This document shows positions 1 to 11,281 of a stretch of 64,000 nt of DNA, in pieces. Both the position numbers and the translations under genes were made by a program. The stretch covers positions 19,594,068-19,658,067 of the forward strand of contig JAOANR010000014.1 in NCBI GenBank assembly GCA_030278955.1, read 5' to 3'. How positions within the stretch are numbered: the first letter of the stretch is position 1; the number at the start of each line of letters is the position of its first letter. This DNA is from Hygrophila difformis (Eukaryota > Streptophyta > Magnoliopsida > Lamiales > Acanthaceae). A model generated the notes under the pieces. That model ran no database searches and was not told the origin of the DNA. It was given only the letters and a program-made list of their open reading frames with translations.

Positions 1-2509
1 CCGCGCCGTCCTGACAGCAGCGACGTTTTGTCGCGTTTTGGCGACTTTCTCGCCAATTTTCGGGGCCCAAGGTTGGGAATCTGATCTATCACGGGGGAGA
101 CATCTTTTGGACGTTATGTATGGAGTCCCATCTCCATTGTCAGCTATCCTCATCAATCATTTACCCCAAAAACTCTCCCAAAACTCTTCCTAAGCCAAAC
201 ACTCTTCCGACGAACTTCCGGCGACTTTCCGACGAGTTTCCGGCAACCAAATCCAACCAAGGAAGTGTGTAGATCAAGGATTGCAGGCTTTGGATTGTTG
301 GTAAGATGTTAATCAAGTTTCCATATGGTTTTAAGATCATAACCATCATCCTAACTTACGAATCTTCGTATTCAAACACAAATCGGAGCCAAGGGAAGAA
401 TAAATCGGGTGGAAGAGATTCGTTCGTGACATCCCGTGGATTCCGGACGACCCCGTGACTTCCTAGACATCATCCCCACTGTAAGTTAACCTTACTATGG
501 TTTTGGGTGACTTAAAATGCAACCAAACATAGAGTCTTAGAAACTCTAAAATCTGTCAACAAGAGAAACCCTCAACGCAGCGTTTTCGTATGAATTTTTC
601 AAACCTCTAAAGCTGCTCAAACAAGAAAACTCAAAACATGAAAAGTGTTGCTAAGGCTTAGGTCTAGCTTTTGTAAAAATATTGGAATTTTTCATGTGGT
701 TTTGAAACCTGAAACCAACCCAAACCGAACAGTATTAAATCTGGATCTTACAACTTGGACAGATTTCACTCTCAATCTTGTTGGCCATTTTGACCTTGGA
801 TCTAGGCCGATCTAGGATTGGAGTTGAACATAAGAATTGTAGATCTATGAGTTTAGAACATTTCTGTAAGTTTTTAGAATTTTTCGTTGAGATTTGAGCC
901 TCCGAACTCGAGCCGATCCAATCTGCGTTAGAACCGATGTCAGGAACCTTGACAGTTTTCATTACCGAACTTGAGGAACATATTCCTATCACTTCTATCC
1001 CGAACCAATCCTTGTGATATAAACAAAAGTTGTTGGAAATCAAGTCTAGTATGTGTCTGTAAAATTTCAGAATTTTTGAAGTCCATTTGGTATGTCAAAA
1101 AGTCAAATCTTTGAGAGGTGTCAAACCTGAATCCTGGCAGCATGCTATTTGAGTAGAAAACTTGATTTTTGCCTCGTTTCCTTAACCCGGATCGAGAAAC
1201 TTAAAACACAAAAGTTGTTCATTGAGATGTTTTTGAGATGCTGTACAAATTTCAGATCAATCGCCTAAGAAATGGATTTTTAAACCAAAAAGGCGCAAAC
1301 TGTGACATCGATCCGTTTTTAAACTTGTGAGATTTTGAAATTTCGAACAAACGGTCGAGACGTTGAAATACGATATAACTATACTTTTGAAAATCCCGTT
1401 ACACTAAATCAAAACACATGAGATACTTAATCGACGTAGAGGGTGAGTGCTCGATAGAGTGCCCCTCTAGCTCTTCGCATCGTGCCTATACGGACGAGTG
1501 TGACCTATGTAGAGGGTGAGTGCTCGATAGAGTGCCCCTCTAGCTTTTCACTTCGTGCCAAAACGGCCGAGAGTGATCGACGTAGGGGGTGAGTGCTCGA
1601 TAGGGTGCCCCTCTAGCTCTTCGCATCGTTCCTATACGGACGAGTGTGACCTATGTTATGTAGAGGGTGAGTGCTCGATAGAGTGCCCCTCTAGCTTTTC
1701 ACTTCGTGCCAAAACGGCCGAGAGTGATCGACGTAGGGGGTGAGTGCTCGATAGAGTGCCCCTCTAGCTCTTCGCATCGTGCCTATACGGACGAGTGTGA
1801 CTATAAAAGAAACGAGAAATGTTGAGATGATGGCGTAACGGGAAATAAATATATTAAAAAGCTCAGATTTTATGAAATTGGCTGCGGCCGCCGGATTGCC
1901 GGCTAAATTAAATATTGTTGAGATGGTGGCGTATCGGGGAGAATTTTTAAAAGCTCAAATTTTTATTTACTTACTTACGGCATTATTCATGTCTTAAATC
2001 ATGCCATTTATTTATAGTGGATGATTAACTCAAATTGTGAATCACCTACAAGAAATGTTTTTATTTAATTTAATTAAAGGCTTTGAAACCCCTAACCCAT
2101 GCTATGTGTTAACTTACTCAGCGCGTTTTGCTGACCCAAACCATTTATCCTCTTTTTCTTTCAGAGTTGAAGAATATGCATCATCATATGCATACTGGGA
2201 ATTTTTGGGGATTACATTATATTTTAAATTTTGCGTTAGACTAGAATTTGCATGAACGAGCCTGTTTAACCCGTGTTTGGTCATGTTGGCCCTATATTTA
2301 AATTCCGCTGCACTATATATGTAAATATTATTTTCCGCTGCAACTTTGATGTATTATTTTTAAATTATTTATGAATGGGCTGTTTGAATGTTTTAAATTC
2401 TGAAAAACCATAGCCTTGCATCTCTTTAGTGAGCTCGGAGAAACCGTGTCTTGCTAGGGAGGTGTGGCGGTGGCATCCCGGCCTGGGTTACCAAAACCGG
2501 GGTGTTACA
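1..2509 (+). repeat. 5' LTR (left part missing) of a Ty3-type LTR retrotransposon
   Basis: This stretch is repeated almost exactly 3966 bases downstream (3967-6476), with only about half a dozen substitutions and one 1-base indel noticed by eye. It ends in GTGTTACA just before a Met-tRNA-type primer binding site, which makes it the 5' LTR. By comparison with the complete 3' copy, about 556 bases of its start lie outside the window. The high identity of the two LTRs implies a recent insertion. It contains a tandem array at 1436-1803. Small open frames within it occur identically in the other LTR and show no recognisable protein. Confidence 0.9.
1436..1803 (+). repeat. Tandem array of about 73-bp units inside the 5' LTR
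   Basis: Five units begin at 1436, 1509, 1582, 1660 and 1733. Two variants alternate (A-B-A-B-A): one contains CTCTTCGCATCGTGCC and the other CTTTTCACTTCGTGCC. The fourth starts after a short 5-base expansion. Each unit has a GAGGG...CCCTC pair that could form a short stem around GCTCGA. The same array is at 5402-5769 in the 3' LTR. Confidence 0.9.
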
Positions 2510-2511
2510 AG

Positions 2512-2525
2512 TTGGTATCAGAGCC
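2512..2525 (+). other. Primer binding site, initiator Met-tRNA type
   Basis: TTGGTATCAGAGC follows the end of the 5' LTR by two bases and matches the complement of the plant initiator Met-tRNA 3' end. It fixes the element on the plus strand. The following 100 bases repeat an AGCCCGGAATATTTTAAA-like unit about three times. Confidence 0.85.
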
Positions 2526-3051
2526 CGGAATATTTTAAAACTACTATTTTAAAGAGCCCGGAATATTTTAAAGCTATCATTTTACATAGCCCGGAGTATT
2601 TTTAAACTACTATTTTAAAGAGCCCAATTATTATTTTGAAGTTAAAGCCCAAATTTTTAGCCCAAAATTTTTTTTTTCGAAGCCCAAGAAATTATCTTGG
2701 CCCAATAGCCTTGTTTTTATTTAAAGCCCAAATAATTTATTTCTTTCGGCCCAATATAGTGGCCCAAACCTTTTATCCTTATTTTAACCTATCCATGGAA
2801 TAAATTTATTTTTAAAAAACCCATGGATAAACAAATGCATGCATAAATTTTTTTTTTGGGGGGAGATCACATATGCATATGCATACATAAATATTTACAT
2901 TAACCTTTTTTTTATGTGAATTATCGGTAATAAGAAACACTCCTACCTTAGAACTTGACATGATCTTGACTTAGGAGCGCTTGATAAAGACTAACTATGC
3001 CTTAGTCCTAAATCTTGATCACTTAGAAACTCATCTTCGCGTGCTTCTAAA

Positions 3052-3093
3052 ATGGCACCTAGAAGAAAACTGAGGAAGGGTCATATGCGATGA
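3052..3093 (+). pseudogene. Remnant of a gag start codon region
   Basis: The frame reads MAPRRKLRKGHMR and then stops. Ty3-type gag proteins of plants often begin with MAPRR-like residues, so this is probably the first dozen codons of gag, left when the rest of gag and pol was deleted. The identification rests on a very short match. The surrounding interior (2526-3400) has no other coding potential that I recognise. Confidence 0.4.
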
Positions 3094-3150
3094 TACCCGA
3101 ACATGGTTGTGAATAATACATAGGCAGTTATGGGGACATAACTGTAATCT

Positions 3151-3400
3151 TAAGGGGGGGAGGATGTAATACCCCGTAAAAATGCATAAGCATTTATTTC
3201 GAAACTCGAATAGTTTGTATCCCAAATAAATTTTTGAACTACGTAATGACTTGATCCCTTCACAGGGTACGTGGGCAACTTGGAAATTTCAATTCTGGGT
3301 TCAGTCAAATAATATTAAACAACAAAACACAATGATACAATCGCAATCAATCAATCGGTCAATAAGTCGCGCAACTTCGAGGACGAAGTTGATTCTTAAG
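3151..3400 (+). repeat. Second polypurine tract and LTR start of another Ty3-type element, embedded in the interior
   Basis: A purine run ending in GGGGGGGGAGGA is followed at 3171 by TGTAATACCCCGTAAAAATG, which looks like another LTR start. The next 200 bases do not match this element's own LTR, apart from the shared TGTAATACCCC start. They end in CGAGGACGAAGTTGATTCTTAAGG, split here as a coding-end-like tail plus the true polypurine tract. The interior is therefore a chimera of at least two element 3' ends. Confidence 0.6.
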
Positions 3401-3410
3401 GGGGGTAGAC
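3396..3410 (+). other. Polypurine tract of the Ty3-type element
   Basis: TTAAGGGGGGTAGAC lies directly before the 3' LTR start TGTAATACCCC at 3411. This is the expected position for the plus-strand primer of reverse transcription. Confidence 0.8.
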
Positions 3411-6400
3411 TGTAATACCCCAGATTTTTATCAACGCCCAAAGGAATAAAAATTTATTCCGATCAATGTTGAAATATATCCGAGAAGAAGAAAATAATTT
3501 ATCACAATAAATTATTGCTCGGAAATGAAACGCCGATAGATTTAAATTCAAAATGGAATAAAAGAGGGAAAGGAAGCCCGAAGATATTCCATAAATTGAG
3601 TCAAGATAATTGGAATTAAATTTAATAAGGAAAAGAATTTTTAATTCCAAGAACCCGACAAGTCGGAAGAAATTTAATGAAACAAGTTATTGCACGGGAA
3701 TCGAAAGACGACGAATTGGAAGCTGACGAACCCGAGACCGACGGACTTAAGATCTCAAACATGAAATTCATTTGAGTCGAGATAAACTTAAGATAAGAAT
3801 TTATGACCCGAGAATGAACCGAAAAATCGAGCCCGAAAACGTAGGAGGACAGAAGTCCGAAAGAGAGGAGGAAAAGCACGACGGATCGCACGACCCCGCC
3901 CGGACCGAAGTCCAGGCGTGGTTGGCGCGCACCCGGCGCTGGGTTTAGCCAAAAACCGCGCCAACCCCGCGCCGTCCTGACAGCAGCGACGTTTTGTCGC
4001 GTTTTGGCGACTTTCTCGCCAATTTTCGGGGCCCAAGGTTGGGAATCTGATCTATCACGGGGGAGACATCTTTTGGACGTTATGTATGGAGTCCCATCTC
4101 CATTGTCAGCTATCCTCATCAATCATTTACCCCAAAAACTCTCCCAAAACTCTTCCTAAGCCAAACACTCTTCCGACGAACTTCCGGCGACTTTCCGACG
4201 AGTTTCCGGCAACCAAATCCAACCAAGGAAGTGTGTAGATCAAGGATTGCAGGCTTTGGATTGTTGGTAAGATGTTAATCAAGTTTCCATATGGTTTTAA
4301 GATCATAACCATCATCCTAACTTACGAATCTTCGTATTCAAACACAAATCGGAGCCAAGGGAAGAATAAATCGGGTGGAAGAGATTCGTTCGTGACATCC
4401 CGTGGATTCCGGACGACCCCGTGACTTCCTAGACATCATCCCCACTGTAAGTTAACCTTACTATGGTTTTGGGTGACTTAAAATGCAACCAAACATAGAG
4501 TCTTAGAAACTCTAAAATCTGTCAACAAGAGAAACCCTCAACGCAGCGTTTTCGTATGAATTTTTCAAACCTCTAAAGCTGCTCAAACAAGAAAACTCAA
4601 AACATGAAAAGTGTTGCTAAGGCTTAGGTCTAGCTTTTGTAAAAATATTGGAATTTTTCATGTGGTTTTGAAACCTGAAACCAACCCAAACCGAACAGTA
4701 TTAAATCTGGATCTTACAACTTGGACAGATTTCACTCTCAATCTTGTTGGCCATTTTGACCTTGGATCTAGGCCGATCTAGGATTGGAGTTGAACATAAG
4801 AATTGTAGATCTATGAGTTTAGAACATTTCTGTAAGTTTTTAAAATTTTTCGTTGAGATTTGAGCCTCCGAACTCGAGCCGATCCAATCTGCGTTAGAAC
4901 CGATGTCAGGAACCTTGACAGTTTTCATTACCGAACTTGAGGAACATATTCCTATCACTTCTATCCCGAACCAATCCTTGTGATATAAACAAAAGTTGTT
5001 GGAAATCAAGTCTAGTATGTGTCTGTAAAATTTCAGAATTTTTGAAGTCCATTTGGTATGTCAAAAAGTCAAATCTTTGAGAGGTGTCAAACCTGAATCC
5101 TGGCAGCATGCTATTTGAGTAGAAAACTTGATTTTTGCCTCGTTTCCTTAACCCGGATCGAGAAACTTAAAACACAAAAGTTGTTCATTGAGATGTTTTT
5201 GAGATGCTGTACAAATTTCAGATCAATCGCCTAAGAAATGGATTTTTAAACCAAAAAGGCGCAAACTGTGACATCGATCCGTTTTTAAACTTGTGAGATT
5301 TTGAAATTTCGAACAAACGGTCGAGACGTTGAAATACGATATAACTATACTTTTGAAAATCCCGTTACACTAAATCAAAACACATGAGATACTTAATCGA
5401 CGTAGAGGGTGAGTGCTCGATAGAGTGCCCCTCTAGCTCTTCGCATCGTGCCTATACGGACGAGTGTGACCTATGTAGAGGGTGAGTGCTCGATAGAGTG
5501 CCCCTCTAGCTTTTCACTTCGTGCCAAAACGGCCGAGAGTGATCGACGTAGGGGGTGAGTGCTCGATAGGGTGCCCCTCTAGCTCTTCGCATCGTTCCTA
5601 TACGGACGAGTGTGACCTATGTTATGTAGAGGGTGAGTGCTCGATAGAGTGCCCCTCTAGCTTTTCACTTCGTGCCAAAACGGCCGAGAGTGATCGACGT
5701 AGGGGGTGAGTGCTCGATAGAGTGCCCCTCTAGCTCTTCGCATCGTGCCTATACGGACGAGTGTGACTATAAAAGAAACGAGAAATGTTGAGATGATGGC
5801 GTAACGGGAAATAAATATATTAAAAAGCTCAGATTTTATGAAATTGGCTGCGGCCGCCGGATTGCCGGCTAAATTAAATATTGTTGAGATGGTGGCGTAT
5901 CGGGGAGAATTTTTAAAAGCTCAAATTTTTATTTACTTACTTACGGCATTATTCATGTCTTAAATCATGCCATTTATTTATAGTGGATGATTAACTCAAA
6001 TTGTGAATCACCTACAAGAAATGTTTTTATTTAATTTAATTAAAGGCTTTGAAACCCCTAACCCATGCTATGTGTTAACTTACTCAGCGCGTTTTGCTGA
6101 CCCAAACCATTTATCCTCTTTTTCTTTCAGAGTTGAAGAATATGCATCATCATATGCATACTGGGAATTTTTGGGGATTACATTATATTTTAAATTTTGC
6201 GTTAGACTAGAATTTGCATGAATGGGCCTGTTTAACCCGTGTTTTGGCCATGTTGGCCCTATATTTAAATTCCGCTGCACTATATATGTAAATATTATTT
6301 TCCGCTGCAACTTTGATGTATTATTTTTAAATTATTTATGAATGGGCTGTTTGAATGTTTTAAATTCTGAAAAACCATAGCCTTGCATCTTTTTAGTGAG

Positions 6401-6476
6401 CTCGGAGAAACCGTGTCTTGCTAGGGAGGTGTGGCGGTGGCATCCCGGCCTGGGTTACCAAAACCGGGGTGTTACA
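3411..6476 (+). repeat. Complete 3' LTR (3066 bp) of the Ty3-type element
   Basis: It starts TGTAATACCCC and ends GGGTGTTACA, the TG...CA ends usual for plant Ty3 elements. The LTR is more than three times longer than the 0.9 kb interior, so the element cannot code for its own movement. The base after 6476 continues a MITE that is interrupted by this insertion. The target duplication cannot be checked because the 5' border is outside the window. Confidence 0.92.
5402..5769 (+). repeat. Tandem array of about 73-bp units inside the 3' LTR
   Basis: This is the counterpart of the array in the 5' LTR, with the same five-unit A-B-A-B-A order and the same 5-base expansion. Unit number has not changed since insertion. 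Confidence 0.9.
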
Positions 6477-6577
6477 CACTTGGCTATATTAACTTGTATA
6501 ACTATGATAAAACTTTAAGTGTGAACAGTAGCATAATTGCCAATGGGGCAAGAATTTAAAAATGAAGGGAGTATATA
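6477..6577 (-). mobile_element. Right-hand remnant of a MITE interrupted by the Ty3-type element
   Basis: The sequence CACTTGGCTATATT...CTATGATAAAA...GTGTGAACAG matches the inner part of the MITE at 56691-56915, and it ends GAAGGGAGTATA like a Stowaway/mariner-type terminus. Its left half should lie beyond the window, on the other side of the LTR element. Confidence 0.7.
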
Positions 6578-7788
6578 TAAGTTCTAACAATATTTGTCAA
6601 GAGGATGAAATATAAATAATGCCAATGAATAAATTTCATTGGAATATCTAAACACGATCAATTGTTCTGAATTACCGAATCAGGAAATATAGTTGAATGA
6701 GGGTTACATAGTAATGATTTTAGTAATATAGATCCATCAAATAAATTATGCAATGAAAGTATATTGATAGTAACCAAGATTTGGAACCATAAAATTGAAG
6801 TTAAACTAACTTAGCTTGCGAGAACCATGAAAGTAAAAAATTCTTGATTGGTGGAATAATTATAAATTTATCTAATTTAACCAAATTCCCAATTTGATTT
6901 CAGACGAGAAAACTTTAACTCGCAGTTTGTTTTGCTACGGTTATTAAAAAAAGTCAGTGTCAATCTGTAAATAATGTTGGACTTTATCTTTCAAAACCAG
7001 TTTTTAGCCATGAACAGTTATGTTGCAATATTTCATGTCACTAACAAAATGTAGCTCAAAGTAGTAATATGGAATTAAGAATGATTAACTCAAGATACCA
7101 CAAGAAATGTTGTTTACAATAAAATTTATATATGACCAAATTTGCAAAATTGATACTTGATGTAGCTGATGGTAAATCCGGTATTGATTTTTTTGCGTTA
7201 CAAAGCCGATATTGATTTAGAAGATTTACAATCAGAGATTTTGTTTTAATTTAATAACTAAATAAACTTTATGGTATAAGCCCCTACCAATAAAATTTTC
7301 AGCAATGAAATTTTCAACAAATCATGATAGAAATTTTTATATTATGCTTAATAGTTATATTTAAATTTTATTTTATTTTAATTTTAATTTCAAATTAAAT
7401 AAAAATATTATTTTAATAATTATTTTTATTGATTTATTAAGTTTGTACCGGACAAGCCATAAAAGCTAAAGAAGACGGTATAATTAAATTATATCATCAT
7501 TACTCAAAATCATTACAGATTTTTCATTACTCAAAATACAATTTATTATTATTTTATAGTAGTATAATATAAGTATATGTATTATATAAAACATATAATT
7601 ATGCCCGTCGAGTCTCGACGGGTTACTTACTAGTAGTATATAATAAGAAATTCGTGCTTAGTAATTGAGATACACAAGCAGTACTTATCTCTTAAACATT
7701 TATTTACGTAAACTATATAAGTATATTTTTTGGTGAACATTAACAAATTAAAATTGAGTTTTTTTTAACCTGCCTTCGGGCAATGTTA

Positions 7789-7861
<73 letters not shown>

Positions 7862-8189
7862 TAAAATAAAAATAAAAAATCCCTCATCACCTATTCTCTC
7901 ATCATACAAAACACATTATTTCATTCATCACACAATATAACATACACATTATATTACATAAAGAGTGTCTGCATATACATGTAACCGCACCACCCTATCT
8001 CCATCCTTCATAATGTCTTGTTCAAATTCATTTAATTTGTCCCACCTATAATTATGTCTCGTAAATACTCCATATATCAGTGGGCATGTTGAGTACCGGA
8101 GAATCATCATTATATTCTTATTAAAGTGTGAATATATACATATACACACCCATCTTTACGAATTACGAATCTGAAATTTTTTTTATCTT
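6578..8189. other. A+T-rich spacer without recognisable genes
   Basis: Only short chance frames occur here. A (TAA)n microsatellite lies at 7791-7859. A short palindrome, CCCGTCGAGTCTCGACGGG, is at 7603-7621. Otherwise nothing is recognised. Confidence 0.6.
7791..7859. repeat. (TAA)n microsatellite
   Basis: About 23 uninterrupted TAA triplets, followed by an ATAAAATAAAAAT-like decay. Confidence 0.95.
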
Positions 8190-8290
8190 TTTTGGTAAAC
8201 ATTGACACCTGTGTGTCGGCAAAGGTGTATGGAAGTCCAAGACACACACCTATAATTGGAAGATATGAGAGATGGCCGTTGTGATCAAGT
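8190..8290 (-). mobile_element. SINE family C, tail fragment
   Basis: On the minus strand this carries the tail seen in several places of the window: the plus strand reads TTGGTAAACATTGACACCTG, then GTGTCGGCAAAGG and a GGAAGTCCAAGACACACA-like stretch. The better preserved copy at 34398-34545 has a target duplication. The tRNA-like head is not clear here. Confidence 0.5.
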
Positions 8291-8418
8291 CCCATTCCAA
8301 AAAATTTGTTATCGTTATTTCCCACTAATCTAATTATTCGTCCAAACAAATGATGCATATATTTCAGGTATGATATGATGTTCACATCAAATATAGTAAT
8401 GTAATAACATTTCTAATG

Positions 8419-8653
8419 CTCCCTCCATCACATTTAAAATGTCTCACTTTTATTTTGGTCCGTCTCACTACAATTGTCACATTTCATTATTTAAAAAAAT
8501 TTACTCCTTCAAATAAACATCACACTAACTATTTACTCCACTTTAACACAATAACTCATTCTACATTAACTATTTACTCCACTTTAACACAATAACTCAT
8601 TCTACCTAAATTTGTGCCAAAAAGAAATGTGACTTCTAATGGGACGGGGGAGT
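8419..8653. mobile_element. MITE, Stowaway/mariner-like
   Basis: It begins CTCCCTCCATCACATTTAAA and ends GGGACGGGGGAGTA, imperfect inverted ends of the CTCCCTCCGTCCC type common in plant genomes. It contains the TGGTCCGTCTCACTACAA segment typical of such elements and a direct repeat of ACTATTTACTCCACTTTAAC (8529 and 8569). It is non-coding. Confidence 0.65.
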
Positions 8654-9101
8654 ATAATTTAAGAGGTGTGAATCTGTTTTAATGGAAATGTAAATTATTA
8701 GTAATACGTTTCTTAAATAGTACAAGACTTCTGTTTTAACTATAGAATTCAATCCATCATTAAATTTTTAATAGTTAATGAATTTCAATCACTAATTAAT
8801 CAAATGGTTTTCAACTAACAAATCCAAGGGCTAAGCCCCCTGGTTTTCATAATAGTAAGTCATAATCATTACAGTTAGACATTTGTATATACACCGAAAA
8901 ATCCCAAGTGCAGTGGCCTGGATCGATGGAGTTCACAATGTTCTGTCTCTTCAATGCCAATTCCAATATATGGCAATAATTAGCCTAGTTGTTCAATAAT
9001 TCACATTTCACACTTCCACCAATGGACCCAACTCACAGTGGCCATCACCTCACCTGCCATTTAATTTACCTATCCATGAAAATTCAGGAAATATACATTT
9101 T
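8654..9101. other. Spacer without recognisable features
   Basis: A+T-rich, no frames of note and no repeats recognised. It ends in the left target duplication of the poly(A)-tailed retrocopy. Confidence 0.5.
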
Positions 9102-9117
9102 AAAAACAATATAAATT

Positions 9118-10479
9118 ATGGATCCCGCAGCACTCAATTTCCTATGTTGAGAAGGATAAGGGGCTTAGGACTTCCCATAAAAGCTACAATTCTCCCCACG
9201 ATATTCCATTCCCCATGTTTGATCATCCTTTCTTGCTCCTAGCACTATCCTGACCCTAGAATTTCTTATTCCAATCTCGCTCTGCCAACACTTCCATTGC
9301 TTAGGGGGTGTCTGGAATTGCCTTTGTATACTTATATGAAATTCTGGTGAAGATGTAATTAGATTTCAAATCTGCTTGGAACAGGGTAGGCATTTTAGTT
9401 TTGGGTGACGTTGTACTGTCTGTGATGGGGGGGCCTTGAGTGGATCTTTACACTGGATAGGCTTATCTTGTCTGCTGATAGTGGTAATGGCTTGTATTGT
9501 CTGGGTTGGTACAGTCCCAAAAAAAAAAAAAATTGGGGTTGTTTGAAAAAGTTTTGAAAAAGTGTCAAAGTGGTGCAAAAAGTATTGAATTAGTATTGAA
9601 AGAGAGAAGCAGAATGAAAAAAAATAAAGAAAAAAAAAAAGGGAAAAAAAAGAAGAAAAATTTTGAAGGTTTGAGTGTAAGGGGCTGTATTGTAGACGAG
9701 TTGTTATCAAAGTGTCTGGATGCTGGAGTGTTAAAGAAAACAATGCTTTAGTATACATTGGCTAGAACTCCTCTTTGACAGTATGTGAGACTATAGAGGC
9801 GAGACTCTTGGTTGTTTGATCTATTACTCTATCTTCTGCTGAGTCTAGGTGTTAAGCTGGGTGTAGCCCTATTTCAACTTTGTTGAGTCTTTTCATCGGC
9901 AGTTCCATAATCCTCCAAACCGTTATATCCATCAGTGTCCAGCCTCTTTGATTTGATACAAGGGTGTTGAGTCCTTGCGTGGGGAAATACTTGTTTGAAG
10001 CATGTATTTGGATTGTCTTTATGATGTACCATTTTATGCTGCATATTGAGATGGATACAGGATCGCAAGAATGGAAGGAATTAGATGACGATGGCTCTTG
10101 GGTTATTATTCGGGGTGTTCTTGTTCGTGCGTCTGGGAGTTATTTGGCAATTCAAGCGGCAATGTTGCACAGATTGTTCCCTGAGTTTGGTGATGACTGG
10201 TATGAAGATGATGCATCTTCCTATGTTGAGGGCATGGCTGGCCAGGCTACTGGTGCTCCTCAGGGATCTGTGGCTGTGGCTGCGGAAGTGCTCAAGGCAG
10301 GGTTAGGAAGTTAGGCTCAACGTGGGAAAGTTTTGTGTAATTGATTATCATTTGGTCTCAGCAAGTTTTAGTTTATCTATGTACTGGTGTATGTTGGCAC
10401 TGCATTTTGGAGGCTGTCATTGGACTTGATGTAGTCCGACTTTGAATATTCTATGGAATAAGATTTTCTTCTCAAAAAA
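9118..10479 (+). mobile_element. Poly(A)-tailed retroposed sequence with 16-bp target duplication
   Basis: The sequence AAAAACAATATAAATT occurs at 9102-9117 and again at 10480-10495. The right copy directly follows an A-run after AATAAGATTTTCTTCTC. Poly(A) plus a 16-bp direct repeat is the signature of target-primed reverse transcription by LINE machinery. The insert could be a processed gene copy, a retroposed non-coding RNA, or the 5'-truncated tail of an unrecognised LINE. It contains a purine-rich low-complexity stretch (9516-9665) and one open frame at 9964-10314. I recognise no protein in it. Confidence 0.75.
9964..10314 (+). CDS. Unrecognised open frame (116 aa) within the retroposed sequence
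   Basis: I do not recognise this protein. The more plausible part starts at the internal Met at 10051 (MDTGSQEWKELDDDGSW...) and gives an acidic 87-residue product rich in D, E, W, G and A, ending VLKAGLGS. The stretch before it is hydrophobic and may be untranslated. It lies near the 3' end of a poly(A)-tailed insert, where the C-terminus of a source protein would be expected. It may be a processed-pseudogene fragment; whether it is expressed cannot be judged. Confidence 0.3.
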   Translation: MLSPCVGKYLFEACIWIVFMMYHFMLHIEMDTGSQEWKELDDDGSWVIIRGVLVRASGSYLAIQAAMLHRLFPEFGDDWYEDDASSYVEGMAGQATGAPQGSVAVAAEVLKAGLGS

Positions 10480-10495
10480 AAAAACAATATAAATT

Positions 10496-10950
10496 GACAC
10501 TCGTGTTTCGCAAAAGGGTGTGGTAGCTCAAGAAATATAAAATTTTTACTCCTAATAAATTAAATTGTATTGATATAAATAATAAAAATTGTAAAATATA
10601 AAAGTATCGAAGTGCAACTGTTGTCCCTATCATAACCTTTTCTTTTATTTATCAAAGAGTTTTCTCGGGGTAGCTCTTAGAGCTTCATAGTAACCGTTAG
10701 AGGTACGGGCTGGTTTTAAGCAATTTCTATACATTTATAAGGCCGTTTCGAACATAAAATTTTGATTAAGTATTGTGAATGTTATAACCATTCAAGATAA
10801 CGGCGGTTGGTTTTGTACCATACTCCTTAGGAACATGTTGAATGGAAATATAAATCTCAATTCTAAATAGGTCAATAGAGACTGAATCGTCAAATAAAAC
10901 TGAATCATCGAATTAGACCCGTATATTTTTCAGCCAATAAGGTGAAGGTG
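10496..10950. other. Spacer with a short SINE family C tail fragment at its start
   Basis: The first 35 bases (TTGACACTCGTGTTTCGCAA...) resemble the family C SINE tail. They continue across the retrocopy's target site, so the retrocopy landed at the edge of an older SINE fragment. Nothing else is recognised. Confidence 0.4.
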
Positions 10951-10974
10951 TGTGCATTATATATGGGTGAAAAT

Positions 10975-11130
10975 GTTTTTGTGTGTACCAGGTATTTTAT
11001 GTCACATTGGATTCAAACTAATGCATCGAGGATTTGTTGGCATTTAAGGGTTGACTCTCCTAAATCAAAATTTTACATACAAAAAGACTCAAACCCGAGA
11101 CCTTTGGTTAAGCTGGCAGAATTCTGATGC
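10975..11130 (-). mobile_element. SINE family B, minus strand, 21-bp target duplication
   Basis: GCATTATATATGGGTGAAAAT is at 10954-10974 and again at 11131-11151. The insert reads on the minus strand as a tRNA-like head with a B box (GGTCTCGGGTTTGAGTC) and a tail ending in ...TACCTGGTACACAC plus a short A-rich end. The tail matches the SINEs at 37149 and 35424. Confidence 0.75.
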
Positions 11131-11248
11131 GCATTATATATGGGTGAAAATTCAGTTGCTACAAAAACTTTATAGCTAAACTTAAAATTCAGTTGCTAAC
11201 AAGAATAACATCCAGATACTATTTTTTTCCCTAATATACTTGATTTCT

Positions 11249-11273
11249 TCACTACTAGAAAAAAATTCAAATA
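11249..11273 (+). mobile_element. CACTA-type terminus fragment
   Basis: CACTACTAGAAAAAAATTCAA resembles the terminal inverted repeat of plant CACTA (En/Spm) transposons. No matching second end was found nearby, so this is at most a solo end. Confidence 0.35.
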
Positions 11274-11281
11274 GTAATAAT

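Noticed and set aside
1436..1803. Array resembling CRISPR repeats
   Set aside because: The units are directly adjacent, alternate between two variants, lie within an LTR and are copied in the other LTR; there are no unique spacers.
9497..9751. 84-residue Lys-rich open frame
   Set aside because: It is a translation of a purine-rich low-complexity stretch in a retroposed sequence.
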